From NCBI GenBank assembly GCA_003971905.1, contig RSEE01000027.1, forward strand, positions 248,001-312,000: 64,000 nt of DNA. Reading direction: 5' to 3'. The notes under the pieces were generated by a model that searched no databases, was not told the origin of the DNA, and saw only the letters and a list, made by a program, of their open reading frames with translations. Position 1 is the first letter of the stretch; every line of letters begins with the position of its first letter. Positions 24,840 to 34,020 of the stretch are shown one piece after another. The translations under genes were made by a program, and so were the position numbers. The DNA comes from Moniliella sp. 'wahieum' (taxonomy: Eukaryota; Basidiomycota; Moniliellomycetes; Moniliellales; Moniliellaceae).

Positions 24840-25400
24840 ATGCAGTTTTCCACTATCTTTGCCGTTGTCGCCGCCACTGCCGCCGTTGCGTCGGCGCTGT
24901 GATCCCCAAGATGGAGGCCGAGGCTCCTGCCAAGCGCGGATACCAGGACTACCTTAATGGTATGCTCACCTGGTACGCCGGTGAGTCGCTGGACGCCCCC
25001 GCCTGCGGCGGCCCCACCCCGAATGACTGGGACTTGGTCGTTGCCGTTGCCGCCGACTCGCCTTACCCGTGCGGATCTACGCTTCACCTTCACGCGTGCG
25101 TATTAATGCGTCCTTTCTACTTCTTCCTTTGACCCTTCCTGTGTCTCGTACGCCACATAATGCTGACCCACGCATTGCCATACAGTAACGGAAAGATGGT
25201 TCCCGTCAAGGTCGTTGACCAGTGCGCCAGCTGCGCTCCTCACGTTCGTATTTCATCCCTGCCCTTTACTTCTCCGGACTCAATTTGCTGACCTTCTCTT
25301 TTTTTTGCAGCACATTGACGCTACCAAGGCCGTATTCTCTGCCCTGGCTCCTCTCGACCAGGGTGAGATCCATGGTGTGCACATTGTCTCCTTCAACTAA
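24840..25400 (+). CDS. small secreted RlpA/expansin-like double-psi beta-barrel protein
   Basis: The family (RlpA-like DPBB, barwin/expansin related) comprises small secreted fungal proteins, often cell-wall or stress associated, with no proven catalysis in most members. The ATG at 24840 opens a typical signal peptide ('MQFSTIFAVVAATAAVAS'). An 'APAKR' dibasic Kex2-type site precedes the mature domain. 'GMLTWYAGES', 'ACGG', 'PCGSTLHLHANGK' and 'VKVVDQCASC' are DPBB hallmarks; the four or five Cys could form disulfides. The Asp of 'VVDQC' is the conserved barrel residue. Two introns (25096-25185 and 25244-25310) restore the family sequence, and the stop is 25398-25400. One base is missing just after the signal peptide (about 24898), probably an error. 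Total about 130 residues, normal for single-domain members. A TATA box lies 90 bp upstream. Confidence 0.88.
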
Positions 25401-26417
25401 GCAGTGGCCAGCAGTGCATGCTTCTGACCTCTTCGACGGGTCATTTCTCACTTCCTTTCTTCTTCAACTCCGGGGATTGAAAAAGCCACAATGGCTGTGA
25501 CGGTTTAGACACCTGAAGCGCCTTTTCCGTGGCTTCAAATGGTTGTCCCCCCTTGTCATTTTGGTATTTTGTGATGGCATTGCTTCGCGCTGTCTCTCCG
25601 CCTTCTGTATACTACCGGCCATCTGTGGTGGTGGTCTAGGTGATCTCAAAAGCATATCTAATGTGCACTCCTATATGTGCAGACGTAGAGCCTGTCCATT
25701 CTCCAGTTTCACAGACGACATAATAGCGAAAGTGACATCAGTCCAAGTATACATCCACGACGGTTCTTCTGGTCTCTCCTCTTCCGTCATATAGGCTCTC
25801 TTTTTGATCCGATGTCTACTTCTCAATGTGTCGTATAAAAGCAGCAAGTCTGTCTGCGCCGCTAATATGACGATTGTGCCATCCGCTTAACTCTGTCCCA
25901 TCATTCTCGATTGGAAACATGCTCGCACCGTCACCGAGTTGCAGGCCATCTGCCTCCGTATTAGCTCAGTGTAATTAGAGGGGAAAGAAGAGAACGAAAA
26001 AAGGAACCATGATTCTCCCTTAGGGTTAAGGCTGACTTGCCACACACCCAGAGGTTTGCGTCACATGATGTACCACTACTGCAATGGTGTCTCGCTAAAG
26101 CTGGAGACGCGGACGATCCGTCGCCTGGTCTGGTTGACATCTCCGGATCGCAGGTTATGTAGCAGGGGGTGTATCGAGGTGAGTGGAGGAAACGTTTTGA
26201 ACTTCAAGGCAAACAAACACCGTGTTGATATTGTACCAGCTTCTCTGTATCGGATCGCAGACGGGCATATTCTGTGTTGGGGTGCAGCAAACGGATTGGT
26301 GGCGTCGTCGGGGTTGGTGGTCGGGGAGTTTGTCTATGAGGATGGTAGAAGAGGGAGGCTAGGTACAATTCCTGTTCGTTTTGTGTACTTTCGGAGCTGG
26401 AGGAGGCGACGCTATCA
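25401..26417. other. intergenic, no gene recognised
   Basis: 3' flank of the DPBB gene and 5' flank of the tRNA. A 123-codon open frame at 26056-26427 runs into the tRNA and has no domain signature. Confidence 0.5.
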
Positions 26418-26510
26418 CTCTCCTTAGCTCAGTTGGAAGAGCGTCAGATTGTAACTGGTTGCCTGCGGATATCCGCTCTGAATGTCCTGGGTTCGACTCC
26501 CAGGGGGAGA
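26418..26510 (+). tRNA. tRNA-Tyr (GUA), second copy, 21-nt intron
   Basis: Exons are nearly identical to the copy at 14041-14136: the same first 37 nt and the same 3' half, with anticodon GTA. The intron (26455-26475) differs in sequence and length (21 nt against 23 nt) but sits at the same place after position 37. The 3' acceptor strand is one base shorter (GGGGAG instead of AGGGGAG before A73), so base 7 is unpaired. Either a homopolymer sequencing deletion or a degenerating copy. Confidence 0.9.
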
Positions 26511-27185
26511 TTCATTTTGCTGCCCGCTCCTTGGTGTGTGCTTGCAGCTGGCCATATTTCGTGCGTCTTGAGCTGCTGTTCCGCCTACTGGTGCTGCTTG
26601 ATATAACTAAGCTTGAACGAAGCAGAGCGTGACGCTGCCCCAGCTGTACTGCTGACAGAGCCCAAGTTGAAGTCAGCCTGACAAAAAGGCGGGGGATGCC
26701 GAAGGGAGGTGGGGCGAAGGTGGGCAATCATTTAACCATTGGGGTCAAGCGGGTGTTGTGATGAGCGCGAGGCCGGTGAGCCTGGTGAGCCGTGGGGCTG
26801 GCACTTGCTGTGCCTTGGATTTGTGGCCACCGTGGCGGCCGTCAGCGTCATCGGATGATGATTAACATTGGTCACCGATGACGGCCATCACACGTCGGAG
26901 GATGCACAGGCCAAGCAGCAGGCCTGAGGGTTAGCCTGAAGCCTTGGAAGCCGGAGGACACCACAGCGCACCTGTGCGTGGCCTGCGGCCTGCGAGTGTG
27001 GGCGCTAGGGTTGATGCCGATTATGTAACGGAAACGAGACTGCCCTCCTGCCTGCAGTGTGCCAGCTGGCAGGGCGGCGTGGGCGTCGGCAGGGGGCCGC
27101 AGTCGGGAAGGCCGGGCGTTCAGCTGGTCCGGCTGGCTTGGTTGGAAGCCGCCTTGCTCCTCTTCCTCGACCCGTCTGTATCGCC
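26511..27185. other. intergenic between tRNA-Tyr and ATP14
   Basis: GC-rich DNA without recognised genes; the last 150 bp probably hold the promoter and 5' UTR of the ATP synthase subunit gene. GATGACGGC-like words recur around 26820-26895, with no clear unit. Confidence 0.4.
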
Positions 27186-27640
27186 ATGTCTGCCCGTCTG
27201 CTCGTCCGTGCTGCCGCGCCCGCCGTCCGGGGGTCGCGCACCTTCGCCACCTCGGCGCCCAGCCGCGACATTGTCCAGGACCTGTACCTGAGCAACCTCA
27301 AGAGCTTCAAGCCTGCACCCAAGGTCAGTCTTCCTCCCCGTCATCTCTTTTTGCTGGCTCTGCCTTCCCTTTGCCTCACCATCATGTGCTGACCTTTGCT
27401 CTCCTTTAGGCCGCCGACGCGCACGTGGGCATTGTTCGCGAGTTCAGCGCGCCCAAGGCCCCAACGGCGCCGGAGCTGCCGTCGTCTTCGGCCCTCGCGA
27501 GCGAGCTGGACGCCTACGCCGCCGCTGAGCCCGACCACGCTGAACCCCCCAAGACTGAGGGCGCTACCGATGCTGGTCTGTCCATCTCGGAGTACCTCAA
27601 AGAGGCTGCCAAGCCCATTGAGTTCCACGCTGAGCACTAA
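27186..27640 (+). CDS. ATP14: mitochondrial F1Fo-ATP synthase subunit h (Atp14-like)
   Basis: A peripheral-stalk subunit of mitochondrial ATP synthase. The ATG at 27186 opens an Arg/Ala/Ser-rich mitochondrial targeting sequence ('MSARLLVRAAAPAVRGSRTF'). The family core 'RDIVQDLYLSNLKSFKPAPK' follows and then an 86-bp intron (27324-27409, GTCAGT...TTTAG, branch CTGAC). Exon 2 has 'IVREFSAPKAPTAPELPS', an acidic Ala/Glu-rich linker, and ends 'HAEH' at the stop 27638-27640. The length of about 122 residues matches the family. This is one of the few genes here that reads without any frame change. A polyadenylation signal lies 40 bp downstream. Confidence 0.93.
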
Positions 27641-27676
27641 GTCTCTACTCGGGCCCTAGGGACACGCCTGCTTTCA

Positions 27677-27682
27677 AATAAA
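27677..27682 (+). promoter_or_regulatory. polyadenylation signal of ATP14
   Basis: AATAAA, 37 bp after the stop codon of the ATP synthase subunit gene. Confidence 0.6.
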
Positions 27683-28790
27683 AGCCTTGATGCACATGCC
27701 CTGCCAACGACTGCTCTCGGGATAGGTGTGGAAGAAGGGTGACCTTGCCCAGGCCAAAAGACAGAACCCCTCCGTCTCATCCTGTCTTTTCGTCTACTAC
27801 GATGAGCAGATGATCTAGTGGCTCATGGACAATCAGCGATACGGCGGAGGAAATATGTGAGGGATGGAACAGCTACGTTTTCCTTGCGGTTGGATAGACA
27901 GAGAGGGGCCTGAAAGTTACTGGGTGGGAATGCTAAGGAGGAAACGATCCAGATTACAATTAGATGGGAACGGCCAAGCACATCAAGTACGAGACTATTA
28001 TGGGGGAGTGTTTGTCCCGACGGTCTTTACGGCTGGTGAGAATAGAGTCGTCCAACGCGGCAGATGCTTGCGCTTTGGTGCGACCGGGCCGGGGGCACGG
28101 CTCCCCGCCTTCGTCGGGTCTTTGCACTCCAGCTCTTTCGGGGCGCTTCGCATGGGATCGACGATCAACCTCTCGTCCCGATGCCCCCGTGGTTGGGGCT
28201 GAGGATACGATTGAGTTGTGGGGGGTGCACTAAGGACCTTGCCTAGTGTTGTCTTCGGCGTGTCCGCAGCTAAGTGTTCGGTGTCGTTAGCGTTTTCAGC
28301 ATTAGGTGTCTAGAAAAGATTATAGAGAGGCTATCAGGAAGGAAAACCGAGCCACAAATTACTTCAGTAGACGTGGGATGGCAGACCCGGTGCATCACCC
28401 GGCATCTTATGCCGGTGGACCAAGATTCTAATAGCCTGCGAACGACTGACGGGTACAGGGTTGACGCTCGCGATACTCAATGCATGTATACCTTGTGGAC
28501 AAGAACATGCTACTAAAGGGATTGTCGGGAACGAACACATGGACACAATCTGCAAATCTGTATGACAAACGGAGGGCGCAGACGTCATTTTGATGTGCAT
28601 GAGATTGATCTGTTTTACATGTTGTACAAGAAAGTGTTCAAGGGGAGGGGGGGTTGAGAAAGGCATGAAAAGGGTGCGGGAGCGTGCATGGAAAGGTGGA
28701 AGGTAGGCAGGTATGCGGCAACATGGAGTGCCGCTCCCTTGTCTACGCCCGAATGCAAATGAAAAAGATCGAGAGTGTCGACCGGAATAA
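27683..28790. other. intergenic, no gene recognised
   Basis: 3' flank of ATP14 on the left and the 3' flank of the TATA-binding protein gene on the right. No coding sequence, RNA gene or repeat recognised. Confidence 0.45.
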
Positions 28791-29154
28791 TGCGTCCAGG
28801 GCAGGGACTGTCTTTTGAAATTGGGTGTTAGCATCCGGGAGATCAAGCCTTGGGCGCCGCTTGGAACTCTGCAAGCACATGCTTGATTAGCCGGAAAGCA
28901 TCGTAGATCTCGTCACGATGCTTAGCGCCGGTAAGAACGATCTTGCCCGAGACGAAAACGAGAAGAACAACCTGCGTCCAGGGCAGGGACTGTCTTTTGA
29001 AATTGGGTGTTAGCATCCGGGAGATCAAGCCTTGGGCGCCGCTTGGAACTCTGCAAGCACAGGCTTGATTAGCCGGAAAGCATCGTAGATCTCGTCACGA
29101 TGCTTAGCGCCGGTAAGAACGATCTTGCCCGAGACGAAAACGAGAAGAACAACC
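28791..29154. repeat. 182-bp direct tandem duplication of the TBP 3' end
   Basis: Two adjacent 182-bp copies, 28791-28972 and 28973-29154, differ by only one base that I can see (ACATGC against ACAGGC). Each holds the last exon part of TBP ('[20 protein letters not shown]' onwards) with the stop codon and some 3' flank. The right copy is joined to the rest of the gene; the left copy is an orphan fragment. A recent duplication or an assembly artefact. Confidence 0.9.
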
Positions 29155-29471
29155 TTGGGCTTCACCATACGGTAGATAAGACCAGGGAAGAGCTCAGGCT
29201 CGTACGAAGTAAAAGGGCCGTGCGAATAGGCCAGTCCCTCCAAGCGAATGGGGAAGCCAACATCACACGAGCCCACAATGTTCTGAATCTTGAATTCGGT
29301 AAACTTGGCTTCAAACCCCAGCTTCTGAACAATGCGCGCATACTTGCGATGGCCAAACGGCTGTCGTCCTCAGACTTGGCACTGTTACACCATCTTGCCC
29401 GAAGCAAAAAGCAAAGCAGTGGTCCGAGGCTCTCGAATACGCATAATAACCGCAGCAAACCGCTTGGGGTT

Positions 29472-29711
29472 TGTTGGCCTAGGGAGCCGGACGGGCAGAA
29501 GGATGAGGAGAAGGTGATGGATTGGAGCCAGAGTTGGGTCTGGGTACAGAGGCATCTATATAGGAGGCTGGACTAGGCACAGGGACAGTGAGTCACACAG
29601 GAGAGAGTGCAGGGCACAGGGACAGTGACACGCAGGGACGTCAGCGTGGAAGCCGATGGAACCGAGGCGAACCTGGTCTACCGACTGGGAGCCAGAGGAT
29701 CACAGTCAACA
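29472..29711 (-). repeat. LTR of the TBP-inserted element (3' LTR in minus sense)
   Basis: 240 bp with TGTTGGCC and AGTCAACA ends (+ strand). It abuts the target duplication at 29467-29471. On its right it is followed by CCCCCGCTGG, which on the minus strand gives a short G-rich tract just before this LTR. Confidence 0.88.
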
Positions 29712-30427
29712 CCCCCGCTGGCCAGGGAACCCGGAGACATCGGTTGTGGGATGAGCTCCTGCCAGTGGATGTAGAGAGGGGAGGACTTGAGTGGCAACCG
29801 GGACGAATGGCCTGGAGTTGTGCATGGCCACACGACTGGCCTACACCCCCTGTCCAGGATGACACCTGAACGAGCCGAGCGCTTGTGGTTGGTGTATTGT
29901 GCGACCGCCAGATGCTTGTAGAAGTCTTAGAAGTAAAAGTAGTAGGGGTTGCGCCCCGAAGCGATTTGGTGGGCAAAAGTAAAAAGCACCAGTTATAGGT
30001 GTAGTGAAGAAATTGGAAACTTGGAGTAAATGCGGTCCAAGGTCGTTTGGCATCAAAATTGGATGCGTTTGGTAGTTGTTTGGTTCCGCATGCCTGGTGC
30101 CAGTGGGGTCCATTGGGCATGGAATGAACGGGCGCTATGCGTCAACCGTCTTGATCTGTTTGGGTTCTCTTTGTTGTTGAAAAAGAGGAGTGGAAGAAGT
30201 TGGGGTGACACCCCCCCCATCCTTTCCCAGGTGCCCCGGATGAATTGGCAATCCGGGGCGTGTAGCCGTGGGTGGGGCACTTGATGAGCAGCCACCCCCG
30301 CTTTCTGCGATTCGCCTGCGCCGTTTTGGTCGTTGGAGGAATTTCGTCTCGTTGACGATACCCGACACGTTTTGTTCCGTCGTGTGTTTGTCCCTAAAAA
30401 TCATGCCCCATCTGTGGGGGACGAGTG

Positions 30428-30507
30428 TGCCGATTGTGGCGGTAGTATGCCGATTGTGGCGGTAGTATGCCGATTGTGGCGGTAAGGTGCCGATTGTGGC
30501 GTGGTGT
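30428..30507. repeat. 20-bp tandem repeat in internal region, copy 1
   Basis: About four units of TGCCGATTGTGGCGGTAGTA, the last ones slightly degenerate, inside the internal part of the first element unit. Confidence 0.85.
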
Positions 30508-30623
30508 TGTTGGGCGGGAGGACGGGTGTGTCTTGTGGGCTTGGCGGCTTAGCTTGGGCTTGTAGGCTTGGGGGTGGGCTTGCTTGAAGAGCGCTCCCCT
30601 TCCGGGGGATCAGATTGTAGCTC

Positions 30624-30862
30624 TGTTGGCCTAGGGAGCCGGACGGGCAGAAGGATGAGGAGAAGGTGATGGATTGGAGCCAGAGTTGGGTCTGGGTACA
30701 GAGGCATCTATATAGGAGGCTGGACTAGGCACAGGGACAGTGAGTCACACAGGAGAAGTGCAGGGCACAGGGACAGTGACACGCAGGGACGTCAGCGTGG
30801 AAGCCGATGGAACCGAGGCGAACCTGGTCTATACCACTGGGAGCCAGAGGATCACAGTCACA
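30624..30862 (-). repeat. central LTR of the TBP-inserted array
   Basis: 239-bp copy shared by both units. It differs from the outer LTRs by a few single-base gains or losses, for example AGTCACA in place of AGTCAACA at its right end. Confidence 0.88.
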
Positions 30863-31566
30863 CCCCCGCTGGCCAGGGAACCCGGAGCATCGGTTGTGGG
30901 ATGAGCTCCTGCCAGTGGATGTAGAGAGGGGGGACTTGAGTGGCAACCGGGACGAATGGCCTGGAGTTGTGCATGGCCACACGACTGGCCTACACCCCGC
31001 TGTCCAGGATGACACCTGAACGAGCCGAGCGCTGTGGTTGTGTATTGTGCGACCGCCAGATGCTTGTAGAAGTCTTAGAAGTAAAAGTAGGGGTTGCGCC
31101 CCGAAGCGATTTGGTGGGCAAAAGTAAAAAGCACCAGTTATAGGTGTAGTGAAAGAAATTGGAAACTTGGAGTAATGCGGTCCAAGGTCGTTTGGCATCA
31201 AAATTGGATGCGTTTGGTAGTTGTTTGGTTCCGCATGCCTGGTGCCAGTGGGTCCATTGGGCATGGGAAATGAACGGCGCTATGCGTCAACCGTCTTGAT
31301 CTGTTTGGGTTCTCTTTGTTGTTGAAAAAGAGAGTGGAAGAAGTTGGGTGACCACCCCCCCCATCTTTCCCCAGGTGCCCCGATGAATTGGCAATCCGGG
31401 GCGTGTAGCCGTGGGTGGGCACTTGATGAGCAGCCACCCCCTTTCTGCGATTCGCCTGCCTGCCCGTTTTGTCGTTGGAGGAATTTCGTCTCGTTGACGA
31501 TACCCGACACGTTTTGTTCCGTCGTGTGTTTCCCTAAAAATCATTGCCCATCTGTGGGGGCGAGTG

Positions 31567-31640
31567 TGCCGATTGTGGCGGTAGTATGCCGATTGTGGCG
31601 GTAGTATGCCGATTGTGGCGGTAAGGCGCCGATGTGGCGG
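31567..31640. repeat. 20-bp tandem repeat in internal region, copy 2
   Basis: The same TGCCGATTGTGGCGGTAGTA series as at 30428-30507, with similar unit number and a degenerate last unit, inside the second internal region. Confidence 0.85.
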
Positions 31641-31744
31641 TGGTGTTGTTGGGCGGGAGGACGGTGTGTCTTGTGGGCTTGGCGGCTAGCTTGGGCTTGT
31701 AGGCTTGGGGTGGGCTTGCTTGAGAGCGCTCCCTTCCGGGGGGA

Positions 31745-31754
31745 TCAGATTGTA
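31745..31754 (-). promoter_or_regulatory. candidate primer binding site matching tRNA-Tyr
   Basis: Four bases inside the minus-strand 5' LTR boundary the element has TACAATCTGA. This is the exact complement of nucleotides 27-36 of the tRNA-Tyr genes in this window (TCAGATTGTA, ending in the GTA anticodon). Orientation is right for priming towards the LTR. The same site occurs at 30610-30619. Ty1/copia relatives are known to use tRNA halves in this way; for this element it is inference. Confidence 0.45.
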
Positions 31755-31758
31755 GCTC

Positions 31759-31996
31759 TGTTGGCCTAGGGAGCCGGACGGGCAGAAGGATGAGGAGAAT
31801 GTGATGGATTGGAGCCAGAGTTGGGTCTGGGTACAGAGGCATCTATATGAGGAGGCTGGACTAGGCACAGGGACAGTGAGTCACCAGGAGAAGTGCAGGG
31901 CACAGGGACAGTGACACGCAGGGACGTCAGCGTGGAAGCCGATGGAACCGAGGCGAACCTGGTCTACCGACTGGAGCCAGAGGATCACAGTCAACA
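31759..31996 (-). repeat. LTR of the TBP-inserted element (5' LTR in minus sense)
   Basis: 238-bp copy that ends at 31996, directly before the second GGGTT target duplication and the resumed TBP coding sequence. Confidence 0.88.
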
Positions 31997-32278
31997 GGGT
32001 TGTACTCGGCGTTGCGGGCACGGAGGGCAATCGTCTTGAGGTCCAAGCGCACTTCGAGGTTCACCGTCGCAACAATGTTTCTGCGCAGCAAGAACCAGTT
32101 GAGCTAGGGTGCCCAAGAGAGAATAGGACGGACTTACTGTAGCGTAGGCATAACCTCTGCTGGGCTACGGCCGGCGTCGCGCGGCGTAGCAGGAATGGCC
32201 GGGGCAGGGGACGAGCTGCTTTGCTGGGGCAGCGACGGGGGCCGACGGAGCGGCCCCAGGCAGGGCAAGGCTAGCCAT

Positions 32279-34020
32279 GTTGGGCTGCGGGGGAGACCGA
32301 GGGCAGTGGGAAGACCGCTGGCGGCGAATAAGCGATGTGCGGGGAGGCTGGCGTGCACAACAGGACAGGTGTGGCGGGGGTCGCGTGGGGAGCGCAGACG
32401 AACCTGGGCGCTGAAATTTCAAAACCCACAGGAGGGAGGGCGAGCGAAAAGCGGGGGCGACCGCATCTGCCGCCGGTGCCTTTTATACGTTTGGCGACAT
32501 CACCGATGATATGCCATTCTGGTCGGTGATGGCGCGCGACACTGACAATTTTGCAGGGCAGCCACGCGCCAGTGTCTGGAGTCGCGGGGGAATCTGTGGT
32601 CCCGCACGGCGCCTGTGTCGCCTGCGTCGCCGCTGGCTGCTTTCAGACCAAGGGAGCCCGCCGCCTCTACCGCATCTCGTGGCACACGGGCAGTGTTGCG
32701 CGTGGGACGCGCAGCGGGGGCGAGGATGGGCAAAGCGCGGGAGAGAACGCGTCGCCCACACTGTCCCCATGCTGCTTCCGACTTCCGGGCAAGCTGCACG
32801 CGACGCGTAGCGCGTCCTCGCGTCAGATGCTGCTGCCCCTTGCTATCGGCGTGGGTAAGGCCGTCAGTGCGCGTGAGATGACGCGCTGACGTCTATCTGC
32901 GGGACCATCTCCCCGCACGCCCCAGTGAATCTCCCTCGCTCGTCCCCACCTTCCCTCATACCCAAAGAATGCGTTTGGCCCACCATCACGGCGCTATGTG
33001 GGCCCAACGATCTCGAGCTGATGCACCATAGCGACACCGAGTCCGTGTTTGTCGCTTTACTAGGATGCATGGATAGCCGCGTGTCACTTTAGTTCCTCTC
33101 TTTTCCAGGTGGAGATACTGAGCCAGCGCAGTCGCTTGGCTCTGAAGTCGTTCATGTTCGGCTCCCACCTTGTCATCTGACATCTCATCCAACACCCCTG
33201 TCCATATCTCCTGCATCTCCCCTGCGTCACCACCATCCTGCTCTTGCTTACCCTGCCCTACGGTATATATCCACATCAACCATGAAATGGTGTGGCCGTG
33301 CGTGGCAGCCACTTCAATGCGTTTGCCAGTTGCCAAAAGGTGCAGGAGCGGGAAAATCAAAAGCAGCGAGGAGATACAGGGAGGAGAGGGGGAACTTGGC
33401 TCCCGTCCCACAGGCATGTCCCTTGTCATCAAAAAGAAGATCCTGCCTCATCTGATGTTGATGTGGGGAAATCGACCCGGTGACTGACAGTGTTAAGTAG
33501 AGGGACAGATCAGGAGCCTGGGTCACACCGTTCGTGAGGGGGGCAGCGGGTGTCCTCAGGTGTTTAGAGCGAGGCCTGGTCCATCGCTCTCCCATCCAAG
33601 GTCGTGCGCCACCCAAACATATGTGCCTGGTCATCTTCCCCTATCCAACGGCCTAGGAGACTCGCCTCTTTCCTCCCCGCTCTAGGAGTCACGTCAGGAT
33701 GGTGCGTCAGGATGGTGCGACGCGATGGGTGCCGCTTCTTCTGTGCACCAATGGGGGCAGAGTGTCTGAACAAAAAAGTCCATCGACCTTCGCTGCGATC
33801 GATGAATGAATGAGGCTTTGCCCGACTGGAGGGACTCGAGCGTAGAGGAAAGAGGGACACGTATGCGGAAGGTGAGGAAAGATATGAGGGCATTTTCCTA
33901 CGAAACGGATCAGAAGTAGTGTGTGGACGGTCGAGCCGGGCAGTTGACTGTCGTTCGATAGGTGGACACATGGGCATGTGCAGTGCTCCACACACACTCG
34001 CGGTTGCGCTTCAACTGAGC
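32279..34020. other. upstream of TBP; unassigned coding-like sequence
   Basis: The first few hundred bases should hold the TBP promoter; I see no clear TATA box. On the minus strand, about 33360-33090, a helical stretch ('EMQEIWTGVLDEMSDDKV' and onward to 'QYLHLEKRG') reads like real protein and ends at what could be a splice donor, but I do not recognise it. Minus-strand sequence at 32500-32890 is Arg/Ala-rich and unconvincing. No RNA gene seen. Confidence 0.3.

Larger units (their letters stand above)
29472..31996 (-). mobile_element. miniature LTR element array (LTR-int-LTR-int-LTR) inside TBP
   Basis: Three nearly identical repeats of about 240 bp start TGTTGG and end CAACA on the + strand. 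They are separated by two nearly identical internal regions of about 900 bp. Exact 5-bp direct repeats flank the whole (GGGTT at 29467-29471 and 31997-32001, + strand). Removing the element and one copy rejoins TBP in frame. TG...CA ends and a 5-bp target duplication identify an LTR retroelement. The internal region has no reverse transcriptase, integrase or protease, so this is a non-autonomous TRIM-type element. The probable sense strand is minus: a candidate tRNA-Tyr primer site follows the minus-strand 5' LTR, and a short G5 tract precedes the 3' LTR. The tandem form fits unequal recombination between LTRs. Confidence 0.9.
29025..32278 (-). pseudogene. TBP1: TATA-binding protein (TBP) gene, interrupted by a retroelement
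   Basis: TBP nucleates RNA polymerase I, II and III pre-initiation complexes by bending the TATA element. Exon 1 (ATG about 32278) encodes a variable N-terminus ending 'AEVMPTLQ'. A 57-bp intron (32081-32137, GTAAGT...GCAG) leads into '[20 protein letters not shown]' and 'NAEYNP'. Coding sequence then stops at 31997 and resumes at 29471 with '[17 protein letters not shown]', 'KSEDDSRLA', '[20 protein letters not shown]', '[17 protein letters not shown]' and the C-terminal '[19 protein letters not shown]'; stop 29025-29027. Both saddle repeats of TBP are thus encoded, but a 2.5-kb element lies inside the first. Several single-base losses (for example after 'ASGKM') also break the frame. TBP is essential, so the cell should have another intact allele or copy, or this is an assembly product. 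Confidence 0.9.

Noticed and set aside
26056-26427. 123-codon frame running into tRNA-Tyr
   Set aside because: Overlaps a clear tRNA gene and has no family signature.
28791-28972. A second, separate TBP gene
   Set aside because: Only the last about 60 codons and flank are present as a direct tandem copy, without upstream exons.
29472-31996. The repeat block as a normal spliceosomal intron of TBP
   Set aside because: Exact 5-bp target duplications and LTR ends explain both junctions better; no splice pair restores the frame cleanly.
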